The notes: a model not told the origin generated them from the letters alone. A stretch of 64,000 bases of DNA from Rickettsiales bacterium (GCA_031266915.1 JAISAB010000020.1:1-64000), one strand, 5' to 3'; positions 8,196 to 18,488 are shown, counted from the stretch's first letter. Numbers and translations are program-made.

Positions 8196-9935
8196 ATGTC
8201 GTTATTTGGCAATAAAAATGGTATAAAAAACCGCAATCGCGACCGGTATGACCGCGTCCGCCGCCTGATGTGGATTAAGTGCGAGGCTTGCGGCCGCCTG
8301 GTTTATTACAAGGATTACAAGGATAATCACTATATCTGCCCGCGCTGCAATCGTTCGTTTATCATGACGCCGAAACAGCGTTTCGATTTGCTGTTCGACG
8401 ACAATGGGTGGAGCAGGGTTGTGCTGCCTGTGGTTTCCGACGACCCGCTGGATTTCACGGACCGCATTCCGTACACGGATAGGCTGGCCGAGGCGCGCGA
8501 GGACACCGGTTCCAGCGACGCCGTATCCGCCGCCGACGGAGTCATCGGTGGAATCCCGGTAACAATCGTCGTGCTGAACGGCGACTTTATGATGGGCAGC
8601 ATGGGGCGCGCGGTGGGCGACGGCATTATCGCCAGCATTGAACACGCGCTGGAATTGAAACAGCCGCTGATAATGGTTACGACCAGCGGCGGCGCCCGAA
8701 TGCAAGAAAACATCCTGGCGCTGATGCAGATGGCGCGCACGACCGTCGCGGTGAACAAGCTGCACGCGAACGGCATTCCTTATATTGTATTGCTGACCGA
8801 CCCGACGTACGGCGGCGTGACGGCGTCGTTCGCGATGCTGGGCGACATCCATATCGCCGAATCAGGCGCGCGAATTGGCTTTGCCGGCCGCCGAGTAATC
8901 GAGCAGAATATACGCGAGAAATTGCCGTCGAATTTCCAGACGGCAGATTATTTGTACGAACACGGAATGGTCGACATGGTTGTCCCGCGCATCGAATTAA
9001 AAGCCCGGCTGGAAAACATCCTGGCGGTGCTGACCAAGCAGGAAAAAGAGTCAAAGCCTATCTCTATTATCACGCCTCGGGCTGATTCGTCCAAAAAGAC
9101 GCGCGGCATGGGCGAAACGCCGGCGTATGATAAAGTGCTGCTGGCGCGCAATGAAAACCGTCCGCATTTTCTGGATTATGTCCAGGGGATTGTCGGCGAT
9201 TGGACGTATCTGGCGGGCGACCGATTGTTCGCCGAAGATCCGGCCATGTGCAGCGGAATCGGTTTCTGGCGCGGAATTCCGGCCGTGATTATCGGCCAGG
9301 AACAGGGCCGCACAATCGAAAGCCGCCAAAAGCACCGCTTTGGCATGGCGAATCCCGACGGCTATCGCAAAGCCCAGCGTATGATGCGTCTGGCGGAAAA
9401 GTTCCAATTGCCGCTGATTTCATTATTCGACACCGCCGGCGCGTTCGCCGGCCGCGATGGCGAAGAACGCGGCCAGTCTCAGGCAGTGGCCGCGTCTATA
9501 TCGACCGGTTTGGCCATCAAGACGCCGTACGTCGCGGTCAACGTGGGACAGGGCGGTTCCGGCGGCGCGATTGCGATTGGCACAGGCGACCGGATATTGA
9601 TGCTGGAAAACGCGATTTATTCCGTGATTGCGCCTGAATCCTGCGCGTCGATATTATGGAAAGACAACAAGTTCAAGGCCCAGGCCGCCGCCGCCATGAA
9701 ACTGACTGCGCGCGACATGGCCGACCTGAATGTAATAGACAGGATTATCGAAGAACCGGCGGGCGGCGCGCACATGGATTGGCAGACGACGATGGAAATG
9801 CTGTCGGTCGCGGTCGCCGACGCCATCGGGGAATTGTCGGATATTCCGGCGGCCGAATTGCCGGCGCGCCGCGCGGAAAAATTCATCTCCATGACCCGCG
9901 ACGTCGAGATATACCAGCCCGAACACAAAGAATAA
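8196..9935 (+). CDS. accD-accA: Acetyl-CoA carboxylase carboxyltransferase, fused beta and alpha subunits
   Basis: A single 579-residue frame carrying both halves of the carboxyltransferase that moves the carboxyl group from biotin to acetyl-CoA, the first committed step of fatty acid synthesis. Residues 1-285 are AccD: a zinc finger with Cys29, Cys32, Cys48 and Cys51, then 'TTSGGARMQE'. Residues from about 290 are AccA: 'FDTAGAFAGRDGEERGQS' and 'GQGGSGGAIAIG'. Most bacteria encode the two separately, giving an alpha2-beta2 complex; here the order is beta then alpha with a short linker and no frame break. The ATG sits directly after AAGGA, an unusually tight spacing for a ribosome binding site. 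Confidence 0.93.
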   Translation: MSLFGNKNGIKNRNRDRYDRVRRLMWIKCEACGRLVYYKDYKDNHYICPRCNRSFIMTPKQRFDLLFDDNGWSRVVLPVVSDDPLDFTDRIPYTDRLAEAREDTGSSDAVSAADGVIGGIPVTIVVLNGDFMMGSMGRAVGDGIIASIEHALELKQPLIMVTTSGGARMQENILALMQMARTTVAVNKLHANGIPYIVLLTDPTYGGVTASFAMLGDIHIAESGARIGFAGRRVIEQNIREKLPSNFQTADYLYEHGMVDMVVPRIELKARLENILAVLTKQEKESKPISIITPRADSSKKTRGMGETPAYDKVLLARNENRPHFLDYVQGIVGDWTYLAGDRLFAEDPAMCSGIGFWRGIPAVIIGQEQGRTIESRQKHRFGMANPDGYRKAQRMMRLAEKFQLPLISLFDTAGAFAGRDGEERGQSQAVAASISTGLAIKTPYVAVNVGQGGSGGAIAIGTGDRILMLENAIYSVIAPESCASILWKDNKFKAQAAAAMKLTARDMADLNVIDRIIEEPAGGAHMDWQTTMEMLSVAVADAIGELSDIPAAELPARRAEKFISMTRDVEIYQPEHKE

Positions 9936-9993
9936 ATAATATGTACATATTGAAAAATAAAATATATCTTATTACCGGCGGCAGGATGTAAAA

Positions 9994-10036
9994 ATTAGTC
10001 AATAGTCTGTAGTCGTTAGTCAATAGTCAGTAGTAG
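9994..10036. repeat. TAGTC-type intergenic repeat
   Basis: Short tandem words (TAGTCAATAGTC, TAGTCGTTAGTC) related to the TAGTG/CACTA family found at 42.0, 49.1, 49.4, 51.3 and 63.3 kb; only one arm is present here. It is followed by GGGCGCAAATATGCGCCC, a perfect palindrome (10037-10054). Confidence 0.6.
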
Positions 10037-10104
10037 GGGCGCAAATATGCGCCCATATTTTCTTTATTCATTATGTTCCTATATCATCCCTTATCCATCA
10101 TCCA

Positions 10105-10770
10105 TTAATTGTTAACTGAATAATAGCAATTTCCTATGTATTCAATGGTGCCTGTATCATCCTCGTTAGTCGCGCCGGCTGGCATATAACAGTTCCCAAT
10201 AACAATACTTCCCGATGCGGACGTCGCGTTGTCGTTTCCGGTCGCGGTCTTGCAGCTTTCGCACCCGCTCAGGCCGTTCGTGCTTCTGCCATAATATCCG
10301 GCTGCGCATCTATAGTCTGAAAAACTCGGGCATCCGCTGCCGCAGGTCACGATTCGCCGTTCATATCCGACTGTATCGGCGACCGTCCAGCCAATGGTAT
10401 CAGCGTTTTCACAAGCCATGCAAGAACTGACATCAGGCGGATTGCTGCATGCTAAACCCAAATTATTCATAATCTCCAGAAAATCCAGGCCGGCGTCAAA
10501 CCAGTTTGATACTTCAGCGAACTGAGAGCCAATGATAAGGTTTTGAACTGAACACATCTGAGAAAACTGAGCTTGCAAACCATAGCAAATAACATTATCT
10601 GCAAAATATTGGACATGTTCGCCATCGCTTTCCCCAACAAGATAATAAATTCTGTAATAAGAGAGCAACTCTGTTGTGAAATCGCAGACAATGTCGGCGT
10701 CCGCGGGCACTGGGTGTGACAGGCCGATTAATGCGGCGGCGCAAATAATAAACGCCTTTGATTTTTTCAT
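10105..10770 (-). CDS. Exported Cys-rich protein (GYYG family)
   Basis: A 221-residue protein with a Sec signal peptide (MKKSKAF..., hydrophobic core, 'VPADADI' cleavage region). The mature protein has many Cys residues and, in its second half, the motif 'YRCAAGYYGRS' followed by paired Cys ('CESC'). The same 'YRC.xGYYG' motif occurs in the exported proteins at 17.1 and 48.3 kb. The end is 'IGNCYYSVNN'. Cys pairs suggest disulfides outside the cytoplasm. AAAGGAGG lies at good spacing before the ATG. Transcription most likely begins at the promoter at 11012-11040 and passes through structured leader copy 2. Function unknown. Confidence 0.75.
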   Translation of the reverse strand: MKKSKAFIICAAALIGLSHPVPADADIVCDFTTELLSYYRIYYLVGESDGEHVQYFADNVICYGLQAQFSQMCSVQNLIIGSQFAEVSNWFDAGLDFLEIMNNLGLACSNPPDVSSCMACENADTIGWTVADTVGYERRIVTCGSGCPSFSDYRCAAGYYGRSTNGLSGCESCKTATGNDNATSASGSIVIGNCYMPAGATNEDDTGTIEYIGNCYYSVNN

Positions 10771-10797
10771 TCCAACCTCCTTTTTGTTTGGGAACGA

Positions 10798-11004
10798 AAC
10801 AACCGCCCAAAAAGGCGGTCAGGAGGTTGCTAACAATTCGTATGAAATTGTGCCGCGCCTTCGATATATAACGCCAGCCCTCCTGACCAACAGCCAGGAG
10901 CTTTATTTCCATCGCAACAAAAAAACACGCAAAACACGCGCTATTCAAAATTGCGACACATACGAAAGGAGTTAGCACACTCCATCGCGGGAACACCCCG
11001 ACGA
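10798..11004 (-). ncRNA. Structured leader RNA, family copy 2
   Basis: Minus strand. The 5' hairpin is around CGGGGTGTTCCCG (10985-11003), and the long-range stem pairs TGCTAAC with GTTAGCA (10970-10978 with 10827-10833). A CTCCTGgC/GtCAGGAG hairpin precedes a core with TTATATATCGAA; CAATT/AATTG and CCGCC/GGCGG hairpins follow. The element ends about 15 bases before the AAAGGAGG of the 10105-10770 gene, and its CAACCTCC can pair with GGAGGTTG of that ribosome binding site. Confidence 0.8.
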
Positions 11005-11011
11005 CAACGGC

Positions 11012-11040
11012 AGTATAATTGAAAGCGCCCTGCGTTTCAA
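11012..11040 (-). promoter_or_regulatory. Sigma70-like promoter of leader RNA copy 2
   Basis: Minus strand: TTGAAA (11035-11040), 17 bases, TATACT (11012-11017). The start is predicted at the 5' hairpin. It is divergent from the tRNA-Ser promoter. Confidence 0.75.
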
Positions 11041-11057
11041 CAATTTTCTTTTCATGC

Positions 11058-11086
11058 TTGCGTTTCGGAAACGATTTATATATAAT
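11058..11086 (+). promoter_or_regulatory. Promoter of tRNA-Ser
   Basis: TTGCGT (11058-11063), 17 bases, TATAAT (11081-11086), ten bases before the mature tRNA 5' end. Confidence 0.75.
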
Positions 11087-11095
11087 CCGCCGTAC

Positions 11096-11184
11096 GGAGC
11101 GTTGGCAGAGCGGTAATGCAGCAGATTGCTAATCTGTGACCGCAGTAATGCGGTCCATAGGTTCGAGTCCTATACGCTCCGCCA
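11096..11184 (+). tRNA. tRNA-Ser (anticodon GCU)
   Basis: The acceptor stem GGAGCGT pairs with ACGCTCC, followed by discriminator G and an encoded CCA (11182-11184). The anticodon loop is ATTGCTAAT with anticodon GCT, reading AGC/AGU codons. A long variable arm (ACCGCAGTAATGCGGT) identifies a class II tRNA, and the T arm is ATAGGTTCGAGTCCTAT. The length of 89 bases is normal for tRNA-Ser. Confidence 0.95.
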
Positions 11185-11190
11185 TAAATA

Positions 11191-11213
11191 AAACCACGCT
11201 AGTGGTTTTGGTT
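11191..11213 (+). terminator. Hairpin after tRNA-Ser, probable terminator
   Basis: AAACCAC / GTGGTTTT hairpin with loop GCTA, seven bases after the CCA end. The T run is short and broken by G. The remaining gap to cysS (11214-11390) contains GGTTCGATACGG, faintly like a tRNA T arm, but no tRNA. Confidence 0.5.
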
Positions 11214-11390
11214 ATGGCGGAAAATAAGCGCGAGAACCGCACAGGTTCGATACGGAGTAGGCCAATTATGATTGTTGGATTTATTAATTTTTATTGCTGT
11301 TGTCGCTGACATCTTTTGCAGGCAATCTTTGGCTTGCCTGTTTTCTCCAAATTATGATAGATTATTAATAAAACACAAAAAGGTCAAATT

Positions 11391-12854
11391 ATGGCAACAA
11401 TCAGATTATTCAACACTATGTCCAGAAAACTGGAAGAATTCAAACCGCTTGTCCCCGGACATATGTCTTTTTATTCCTGCGGTCCGACCGTTTATTGGAA
11501 TCAGCACTTGGGCAACATGCGCACTTTTATCAACAACGATATGATTAAAAGAATGTTCGCCGAAAACGGATATGACGTCAAGCATGTCATGAATTACACC
11601 GACGTGGGCCATTTGACCAGCGACGAGGACGAGGGCGAAGACAAGATGGAAAAGGGCGCTAAACGCGAAAACAAAACCGTCTGGGAAGTCGCGCAGATGT
11701 ACATCGATTCCGTTGAATCGGACTTGCGGGACTTGAATATCATCAAGCCGATTACGCCGCGCGCAACCGATTATATCGACGAACAGATTGATTTGGTCCG
11801 GCGCTTGGAAGACTTGGGCTATACATACGTTATCCCGGGCAAGGGCGTTTATTACGATACTGGCAAATTCGCCGCATATGGCGCGCTGGGCGGGCAGAAT
11901 CTTAGCGAGCTGCGCGGCGGCATCCGCATCGACGACAGCGGCAAAAAGAGCCCGACGGACTTTATGTTGTGGGCGTTCTCGACGCCCGATATGAAACGCG
12001 AAATGGAATGGGACAGTCCGTGGGGCCGGGGCTGGCCAGGCTGGCATATCGAGTGCAGCGCAATGAGCATGAAATTGCTGGGCAGTCATTTCGACATCCA
12101 CACCGGCGGCCAGGAACATATCAAAATTCACCACACGAATGAGATTGCACAAAGCGAACCGCTTGTTGGAAAACCATGGGTGAATTATTGGGTACACTGG
12201 GCATGGCTGATGGCCAAAGACGGCAAGATGTCCAAATCCGCCGGCGATTCCCTGACCATTCCGTATATAAAATCCAAGGGCTATGACCCGATGGAATTCA
12301 GGTATCTGATTCTGCTGGGCCAATATAAACAGCCGGTCGAGTTTTCTTGGGCGGCGCTGGACGCGGCGGCGACCGGATACAAAAACATCGTGCGCAAAGT
12401 CGCTGACTTGGAGGTCGAAGGTCGAAAAACAAAGGTAGCAGGTTTTGATGATAATGAACCACCTTCGCTCTGCGCTCTTCGCTCTGCGACCTATAACGCG
12501 TGGCATGACCGAATTCTGGCCGCGGTTTCCGACAACCTGAAGACGGCAGAAGGGCTGGCGATTGTTCAAGAATTGCTGAAAGATTCCGGCATCAACGCCG
12601 CTACAAAAATCGAATTATTCGAATTCATCGACCGTCTATTCGGTTTGCAGTTTATCGACCGCGCCCGTAAATTGCTGGATTTGGCGGCAATTGCCGCACC
12701 GGCCGACGTTCAAAAATTGGCCGATGAACGCACTGTGGCCAAGGCAGCCAAAGATTGGGCGCACGCGGATGAACTGCGCGCGCAAATCGACGCGGCGGGC
12801 TGGACCGTAGTCGATGCCAAAGACGGCGCTAAACTGGTCAAAAAGCAGGCTTGA
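11391..12854 (+). CDS. cysS: Cysteinyl-tRNA synthetase
   Basis: A 487-residue class Ia synthetase charging tRNA-Cys. The nucleotide-binding signature reads 'HLGN' ('YWNQHLGNMR') instead of the usual HIGH, and 'KMSKS' is intact ('DGKMSKSAGD'). Zinc ligands are visible: Cys in 'YSCGPTVY', Cys in 'GWHIECSAMS', and His/Glu in 'HIKIHHTNEIAQSE'. Residues about 345-370 hold a low-complexity insertion ('EPPSLCALRSATY') made of the GCTCTGC repeat also found in addA at 24.2 kb, placed before the anticodon-binding helical domain. The C-terminal helices end 'KDGAKLVKKQA'. It is a single gene with a terminator behind it. Confidence 0.95.
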   Translation: MATIRLFNTMSRKLEEFKPLVPGHMSFYSCGPTVYWNQHLGNMRTFINNDMIKRMFAENGYDVKHVMNYTDVGHLTSDEDEGEDKMEKGAKRENKTVWEVAQMYIDSVESDLRDLNIIKPITPRATDYIDEQIDLVRRLEDLGYTYVIPGKGVYYDTGKFAAYGALGGQNLSELRGGIRIDDSGKKSPTDFMLWAFSTPDMKREMEWDSPWGRGWPGWHIECSAMSMKLLGSHFDIHTGGQEHIKIHHTNEIAQSEPLVGKPWVNYWVHWAWLMAKDGKMSKSAGDSLTIPYIKSKGYDPMEFRYLILLGQYKQPVEFSWAALDAAATGYKNIVRKVADLEVEGRKTKVAGFDDNEPPSLCALRSATYNAWHDRILAAVSDNLKTAEGLAIVQELLKDSGINAATKIELFEFIDRLFGLQFIDRARKLLDLAAIAAPADVQKLADERTVAKAAKDWAHADELRAQIDAAGWTVVDAKDGAKLVKKQA

Positions 12855-12911
12855 GCCGTTTTGCGGGGCCGCGCAGCCGGCCACGCAAGCACAATAAAAA
12901 TAAATTAAATA

Positions 12912-12937
12912 TTCCCCTTGAATTTCGGGGGCTTTTA
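12912..12937 (+). terminator. Terminator after cysS
   Basis: CCCC / GGGG hairpin with loop TTGAATTTC followed by GCTTTT, between cysS and trcR. Confidence 0.5.
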
Positions 12938-12971
12938 GGCTATATTGCACCACGCAATAAAAGGAACATTC

Positions 12972-13490
12972 ATGAATTATCCCTATATGCCAAAATCCAC
13001 TGCTCTTTGGCTGATTGAAAACACCGCGCTTAGTTTCGAACAAATCGCCATATTCTGCGGCCTGCATGAATTGGAGGTCAAGAATATCGCGGATTCCGAG
13101 ACCTATAAGATTCAGGGTCTGAATCCGATTTTGAACGGCCAGCTGACGCGCGAGGACATCGAATCCTGCGAGGCGGACCCGGCCGCGCGCCTGACGCTGC
13201 GCGATTCCATCATCGTCGCGCAAAAAGCCCAGAACAAAAAGGGCGTCGGATATACGCCGAAACTGCACCGTCAGAACCGCCTGGGCGGCGTTCTGTGGAT
13301 TGTCAAGAATTATCCCGAGCTGTCCGACGGCCAGGTCGCGCGCCTGATGCGCAGCACGAATCCGACGGTGGCGTCCGTGCGCAACAAAACCCATAAATCT
13401 TATTCCGCGATACAAATCCAAAGCCCGATTGTCTTGGGCTTGGTTTCCGAATCCGCCCTGCAGGATGCTGTCGCAAAAGCGAAGAAATAA
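12972..13490 (+). CDS. trcR: Cell-cycle transcriptional regulator TrcR (DUF1013)
   Basis: A 172-residue protein of the alphaproteobacterial DUF1013 family. Conserved features include 'PKSTALWLIENTALSFEQIA' near the start, a helix-turn-helix-like segment, 'HRQNRLGGVLWIVKNYPEL' and 'LMRSTNPTVASVRNKTH'. In Caulobacter-type bacteria the homologue binds RNA polymerase with the housekeeping sigma factor and affects cell-cycle transcription. The ATG at 12972 is chosen over 12945 because AAAGGAAC precedes it. Its position two genes before rpoD fits a transcription role. The family is largely confined to Alphaproteobacteria, which supports the taxonomic reading of the window. Confidence 0.88.
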   Translation: MNYPYMPKSTALWLIENTALSFEQIAIFCGLHELEVKNIADSETYKIQGLNPILNGQLTREDIESCEADPAARLTLRDSIIVAQKAQNKKGVGYTPKLHRQNRLGGVLWIVKNYPELSDGQVARLMRSTNPTVASVRNKTHKSYSAIQIQSPIVLGLVSESALQDAVAKAKK

Positions 13491-13511
13491 TTAGGTACTG
13501 GGTGAGCATAT

Positions 13512-13916
13512 ATGACCGTAAAAGATTTGGACGTATTCAAAAAGTCTTATAAGTTTACATTAAGGATATATGAGATTACTAGAAAATTTCCCAAGGAAGA
13601 GCTTTTTGGTTTAGTGTCTCAAATGAGACGCGCGGCGTATTCGATAAACTCTAACCTTATGGAAGGCAGCGCAAGGGGTTCGGTCAAAGAATACGCCAAG
13701 TTTATACTGATTTCTCGGGGCTCTTCCGTAGAACTGGAATACCAACTGGAATTATCCAAAGATTTGGGTTATATAGATGAATTCGAATTTAATGATATTA
13801 TAAAAGAACTGAATACCATAGGAAAGATGTTGTCATCTTTGCACAAAAGTATAAAACAAGTACCGGATACCAAGTACCCAATACCTAGTACCCAGTACCA
13901 ACAAGAGGGTTTGTGA
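13512..13916 (+). CDS. Four-helix-bundle protein (23S rRNA intervening-sequence family)
   Basis: A 134-residue four-helix-bundle protein of the family first seen in intervening sequences of 23S rRNA genes. Typical segments are 'DLDVFKKSYKFTLRIYEIT', 'LVSQMRRAAYSINSNLMEG' and 'SSVELEYQLELSKDLGYI'. The function of the family is unknown; a nucleic-acid role has been proposed. Here it sits between trcR and rpoD. Its last ~18 codons ('QVPDTKYPIPSTQYQQ') are written in a GTACC/AGTACCC repeat, and a matching inverted piece (AGGTACTGGGT) lies at 13493-13503 just before the gene, as if gene and flanking repeats had arrived together. The stop abuts the rpoD start. Confidence 0.85.
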   Translation: MTVKDLDVFKKSYKFTLRIYEITRKFPKEELFGLVSQMRRAAYSINSNLMEGSARGSVKEYAKFILISRGSSVELEYQLELSKDLGYIDEFEFNDIIKELNTIGKMLSSLHKSIKQVPDTKYPIPSTQYQQEGL

Positions 13917-15986
<2,070 letters not shown>

Positions 15987-15987
15987 A

Positions 15988-16013
15988 AAAACGCCCGAGG
16001 GGCGTTTTTTTTT
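15988..16013 (+). terminator. Rho-independent terminator after rpoD
   Basis: ACGCCC / GGGCGT stem followed by a run of nine Ts. Confidence 0.9.
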
Positions 16014-16128
16014 AATCTTGAATAAAACTATCATTCGCACTAGACTCCGAGCCGGAGTAGGGAACCAATTCATTATTTCTATGTTATGGCAGGCGAAATG
16101 GGCCTGTGACTCCCTGGTATTCTAAAAT

Positions 16129-16824
16129 ATGGAGTTTGTAACCTTGAACAGTGACGGGGAAGTTTTTAAACTTGAGCACAAGCGGCGGTTGCTGGAGAAA
16201 TTCTTGGAATCTAAACTGCTGGATTACGAGATATTGGAACTGATGCTGACATATGCGACACGGGACGACGATACGGAATTTCTGGCAGACAAGCTGATAA
16301 AGACTTTCGGCGGCGTTCACGGCCTGCTGACAGCGCCGCTGGAAGAGCTGGAATCGACAGGTGCGCTTGCCCGCGAAACTGCAATATTTATAAAGGCGAT
16401 TTATGAAATAATACTCTTGGATTACAAGAATTACCTGGAGCAGGCGCCTATTTTCAACGACACGAAGGTTCTGAAAAATTATTGCCAGCTGAGCTTAAGC
16501 GGCAAAACCGAAGAAGAATTTCATGTCATGTATATTGACGCCGACAACAGGCTGATGTCGAAAGAGCTGCATTCCAAGGGGACTGTGGACCACACGACGG
16601 TGTACCCGCGCGAGATTCTGAAACGCGCCATAAACATAAACGCCGCCGCGGTGGTTCTGGTGCATAATCACACAAATGTCAGCGCCAGTTTTTCAACTGA
16701 AGATATAAACGCCACCATCAGAATCATGGACATGCTGCGGGTCGTGAACATTTTGGTTTGCGACCATCTGCTGGTCGCCGGCGGCATGGTGTATTCCGCC
16801 CGCGAGATGCACCTGTTGGATTGA
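16129..16824 (+). CDS. radC: RadC-family JAB/MPN protein
   Basis: A 231-residue RadC-like protein. The N-terminal part has the helix-hairpin-helix-like UPF0758 domain; the C-terminal part is the JAB1/MPN metalloprotease-like fold with the metal motif 'HNHTNVSASFSTED' (family consensus HNHPSG...SxxD) and Glu in 'EFHVMYID'. The usual Pro-Ser-Gly is replaced by Thr-Asn-Val. RadC's role is unresolved; the old DNA-repair assignment is weak, and many copies travel with mobile DNA. The first ATG overlaps no clear ribosome binding site. The gene is solitary. Confidence 0.88.
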   Translation: MEFVTLNSDGEVFKLEHKRRLLEKFLESKLLDYEILELMLTYATRDDDTEFLADKLIKTFGGVHGLLTAPLEELESTGALARETAIFIKAIYEIILLDYKNYLEQAPIFNDTKVLKNYCQLSLSGKTEEEFHVMYIDADNRLMSKELHSKGTVDHTTVYPREILKRAININAAAVVLVHNHTNVSASFSTEDINATIRIMDMLRVVNILVCDHLLVAGGMVYSAREMHLLD

Positions 16825-16968
16825 TGCGCGATTTTCGGTTGTTCTCTGGCAAGAGGCGTTGTTCGCTTTATCTTGATATATTAAATATGGATATAATTGT
16901 TGGAAATTCAAAGTGTGGGGTGCAGAAGGTGAAACTAACGCGTCATGCAACGCGCGACGCTTATGGAT

Positions 16969-17056
16969 TGCTTTACCCTGACTGGCTCGCAATAACACAA
17001 TCAAGCTAAAGATTGTCATTACAAGGAGCGAAGTGGCGCGGCAATCCGGCAAATCC
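16969..17056. repeat. Imperfect palindromic intergenic repeat
   Basis: Left arm GGATTGCTTTACCC...CTCGCAATAAC and right arm GTCATTACAAGGAGCGAAG...GGCAATCC are inverted partners. Related single arms occur at 44950-44980 and 53965-53992 ('ATTGCTTCG...GCTCGCAATGAC'). It lies directly beyond the stop of the Cys-rich gene. Confidence 0.65.
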
Positions 17057-17920
17057 TTATGTTCCCGACGTGTACGCGCATCCGGTCGCCTCGACCGTGA
17101 AAGTGCCTGATGCGTCGTAATAGGTCCCGGCGGGCAGTTTGCATGTGCCGATGGCAGCATTGAATCCCGCGACATTCGTTCCGCGCGCCTTTATTGTCTG
17201 CGTGCTGTTCGTGTAAATAGTGTCGGATTCCGGGCACTGGGCGCAGCTGGCCACAGCCGCGCCGATAGGTCCGTAATACCCGCTCTTGCATCTGTATCTT
17301 GTGCTGCGGTTGGAACAAGTGCCGGTGCTGACGCAAGTTTCGCCGGTGCAGGTTCCGTCGTATTTCTCTGACTGATAATTCATTCCGGCAACATCTGTAT
17401 AGCCGCTGGAGCCGGCGCACGCTGTGCATAACGCCAGGCACTCTTCGCACACTGGCCAGCCAGCACTGTCGCGCCGCCCCGTATCGGAATATCCGTGCCA
17501 GCAATCGGTGCCGCAGCATTCATATTGTCCGTATTGGCCGCAGCTCGTCGGCGACGAATAGTATGTCAATGTTCCGTATCCTCCGCCGGTTGGTATATCC
17601 GCAAGACCGCAATATCCATTAAAGTGTCCGCTTGCCATGCATTTGGGCTCATAAGTCTCGCTTGGCGGGTTATAGCGGAATGACTCTTCAAAATTTACTA
17701 TGTCCGACGATTTGAAGCAAAGGCAGCTTGCATAAGACTGCGTGCACTCGGCCACCGGATAACATTCGGTGTAGCCGGCGGCGCGCGCGCCGTCATTACC
17801 GCTGACATCGCCTTCGCAATTCCAAGGCTCCACCTTGGGCGCGACCCAGACCGTCCAAGAGTTTGCAAACGCGTTTCCAACAAACATGTACACTGCAATA
17901 ATCAAAATTGATTTCTTCAC
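17057..17920 (-). CDS. Exported Cys-rich protein (GYYG family)
   Basis: A 287-residue exported protein. The frame opens at 17956, but the GTG at 17920 is preceded by AAGGAGG and gives a normal signal peptide (VKKSILIIAVYMFVGNAFA, cut after 'AFA'). The mature protein has more than 20 Cys residues, arranged in pairs ('CEECLALCTAC'), and the motif 'YRCKSGYYGPI' followed by 'CAQCPES'. The EGF-like/TNFR-like spacing suggests a disulfide-rich surface protein, but no specific domain can be named. It follows structured leader copy 3, whose GCCTCC segment can pair with the ribosome binding site. It is paralogous to the products at 10.1 and 48.3 kb. Confidence 0.75.
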   Translation of the reverse strand: MKKSILIIAVYMFVGNAFANSWTVWVAPKVEPWNCEGDVSGNDGARAAGYTECYPVAECTQSYASCLCFKSSDIVNFEESFRYNPPSETYEPKCMASGHFNGYCGLADIPTGGGYGTLTYYSSPTSCGQYGQYECCGTDCWHGYSDTGRRDSAGWPVCEECLALCTACAGSSGYTDVAGMNYQSEKYDGTCTGETCVSTGTCSNRSTRYRCKSGYYGPIGAAVASCAQCPESDTIYTNSTQTIKARGTNVAGFNAAIGTCKLPAGTYYDASGTFTVEATGCAYTSGT

Positions 17921-17944
17921 CTGAACCTCCTTTTTTTCAGCGAA

Positions 17945-18146
17945 TGAAAAAACCACCTTGAAAAGGTGGCCGGGAGGCTTCTAACAATCTCATGAATTGC
18001 GCCGCGTATTCAGTATATTCCGCGACCCTCCCGACCTTACGGACGGGATTATTTCTCGGCATGGCACAAAAAAAGCGCAAAAGCGCGCCAAGCCATGACG
18101 CATGAGCAGAGGTTAGAAGACCCCATCATGGGAACACCCCATGACA
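17945..18146 (-). ncRNA. Structured leader RNA, family copy 3
   Basis: Minus strand. The 5' hairpin is CATGGG/CCCATG (18124-18145) and the long-range stem pairs CTTCTAAC with GTTAGAAG (18111-18119 with 17978-17985). A CCCGtCC/GGtCGGG hairpin leads into the core GAATATACTGAATA. CAAT/ATTG and CCACC/GGTGG hairpins follow, the last with a TTTTTT run (17945-17970). An extra hairpin with GGCGCGC/GCGC arms lies in the middle. The GTG start of the Cys-rich gene is 25 bases downstream. Confidence 0.8.
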
Positions 18147-18151
18147 TTCGA

Positions 18152-18180
18152 ACTATACCGGAACAAAAATTATAAAGCAA
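18152..18180 (-). promoter_or_regulatory. Sigma70-like promoter of leader RNA copy 3
   Basis: Minus strand: TTGCTT (18175-18180), 17 bases, TATAGT (18152-18157); the predicted start is at the 5' hairpin. Confidence 0.75.
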
Positions 18181-18244
18181 GAGCTTTCTGGGCAATTATA
18201 TGGATAGAGCACCTGACCTGCGCCCGCAAATTGCGCAGCTTTTT

Positions 18245-18425
18245 TAAGTTATAAAGGATAAGTTATAAATTGCACAAATGACAAGAATGTACCTTTTTGA
18301 ACATACTTCTCACTTGCCGTCATAACGGCCTACGCCGGGGCCCAGCAAAAACCTATTGGATTTTTGTGGGTGGGTCGCGGGGTGACGACAATAGAGAAGA
18401 ATGTTGAAAAAATACATTCATGTCG
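18245..18425. repeat. MITE-like composite palindrome, copy A
   Basis: Outer inverted arms: TGACAAGAATGTACCTTTTT on the left, and GAAGAATGTTGAAAAAATACATTC...TGTC on the right. Inside are GTCAT...GGTGACGAC arms and a GCC/GGC-rich centre. It is preceded by 'TTATAAAGGATAAGTTATAAA', also present before copy C at 53.4 kb. No gene was found in 18147-18452 apart from this element. Confidence 0.7.
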
Positions 18426-18452
18426 CTTATGCCAATCCTTTTAAATCACCGC

Positions 18453-18481
18453 TTGCAAAAATCATCTTTGTAATGTAAAAT
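18453..18481 (+). promoter_or_regulatory. Sigma70-like promoter of free-standing RNA copy 4
   Basis: TTGCAA (18453-18458), 17 bases, TAAAAT (18476-18481). The flanking sequence CGCTTGCAAAAATC is shared with the promoter of copy 5 at 43.4 kb. Confidence 0.75.
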
Positions 18482-18488
18482 AACTTAC

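Noticed and set aside
11225-11270. tRNA-like GGTTCGATACGG after tRNA-Ser
   Set aside because: No acceptor stem or anticodon arm can be formed; at most a decayed T-arm piece.
11406-12569. 387-residue open frame on the minus strand
   Set aside because: It lies fully opposite cysS, has no ribosome binding site or recognisable motif, and low-complexity composition; it is a shadow of the GC-rich gene.
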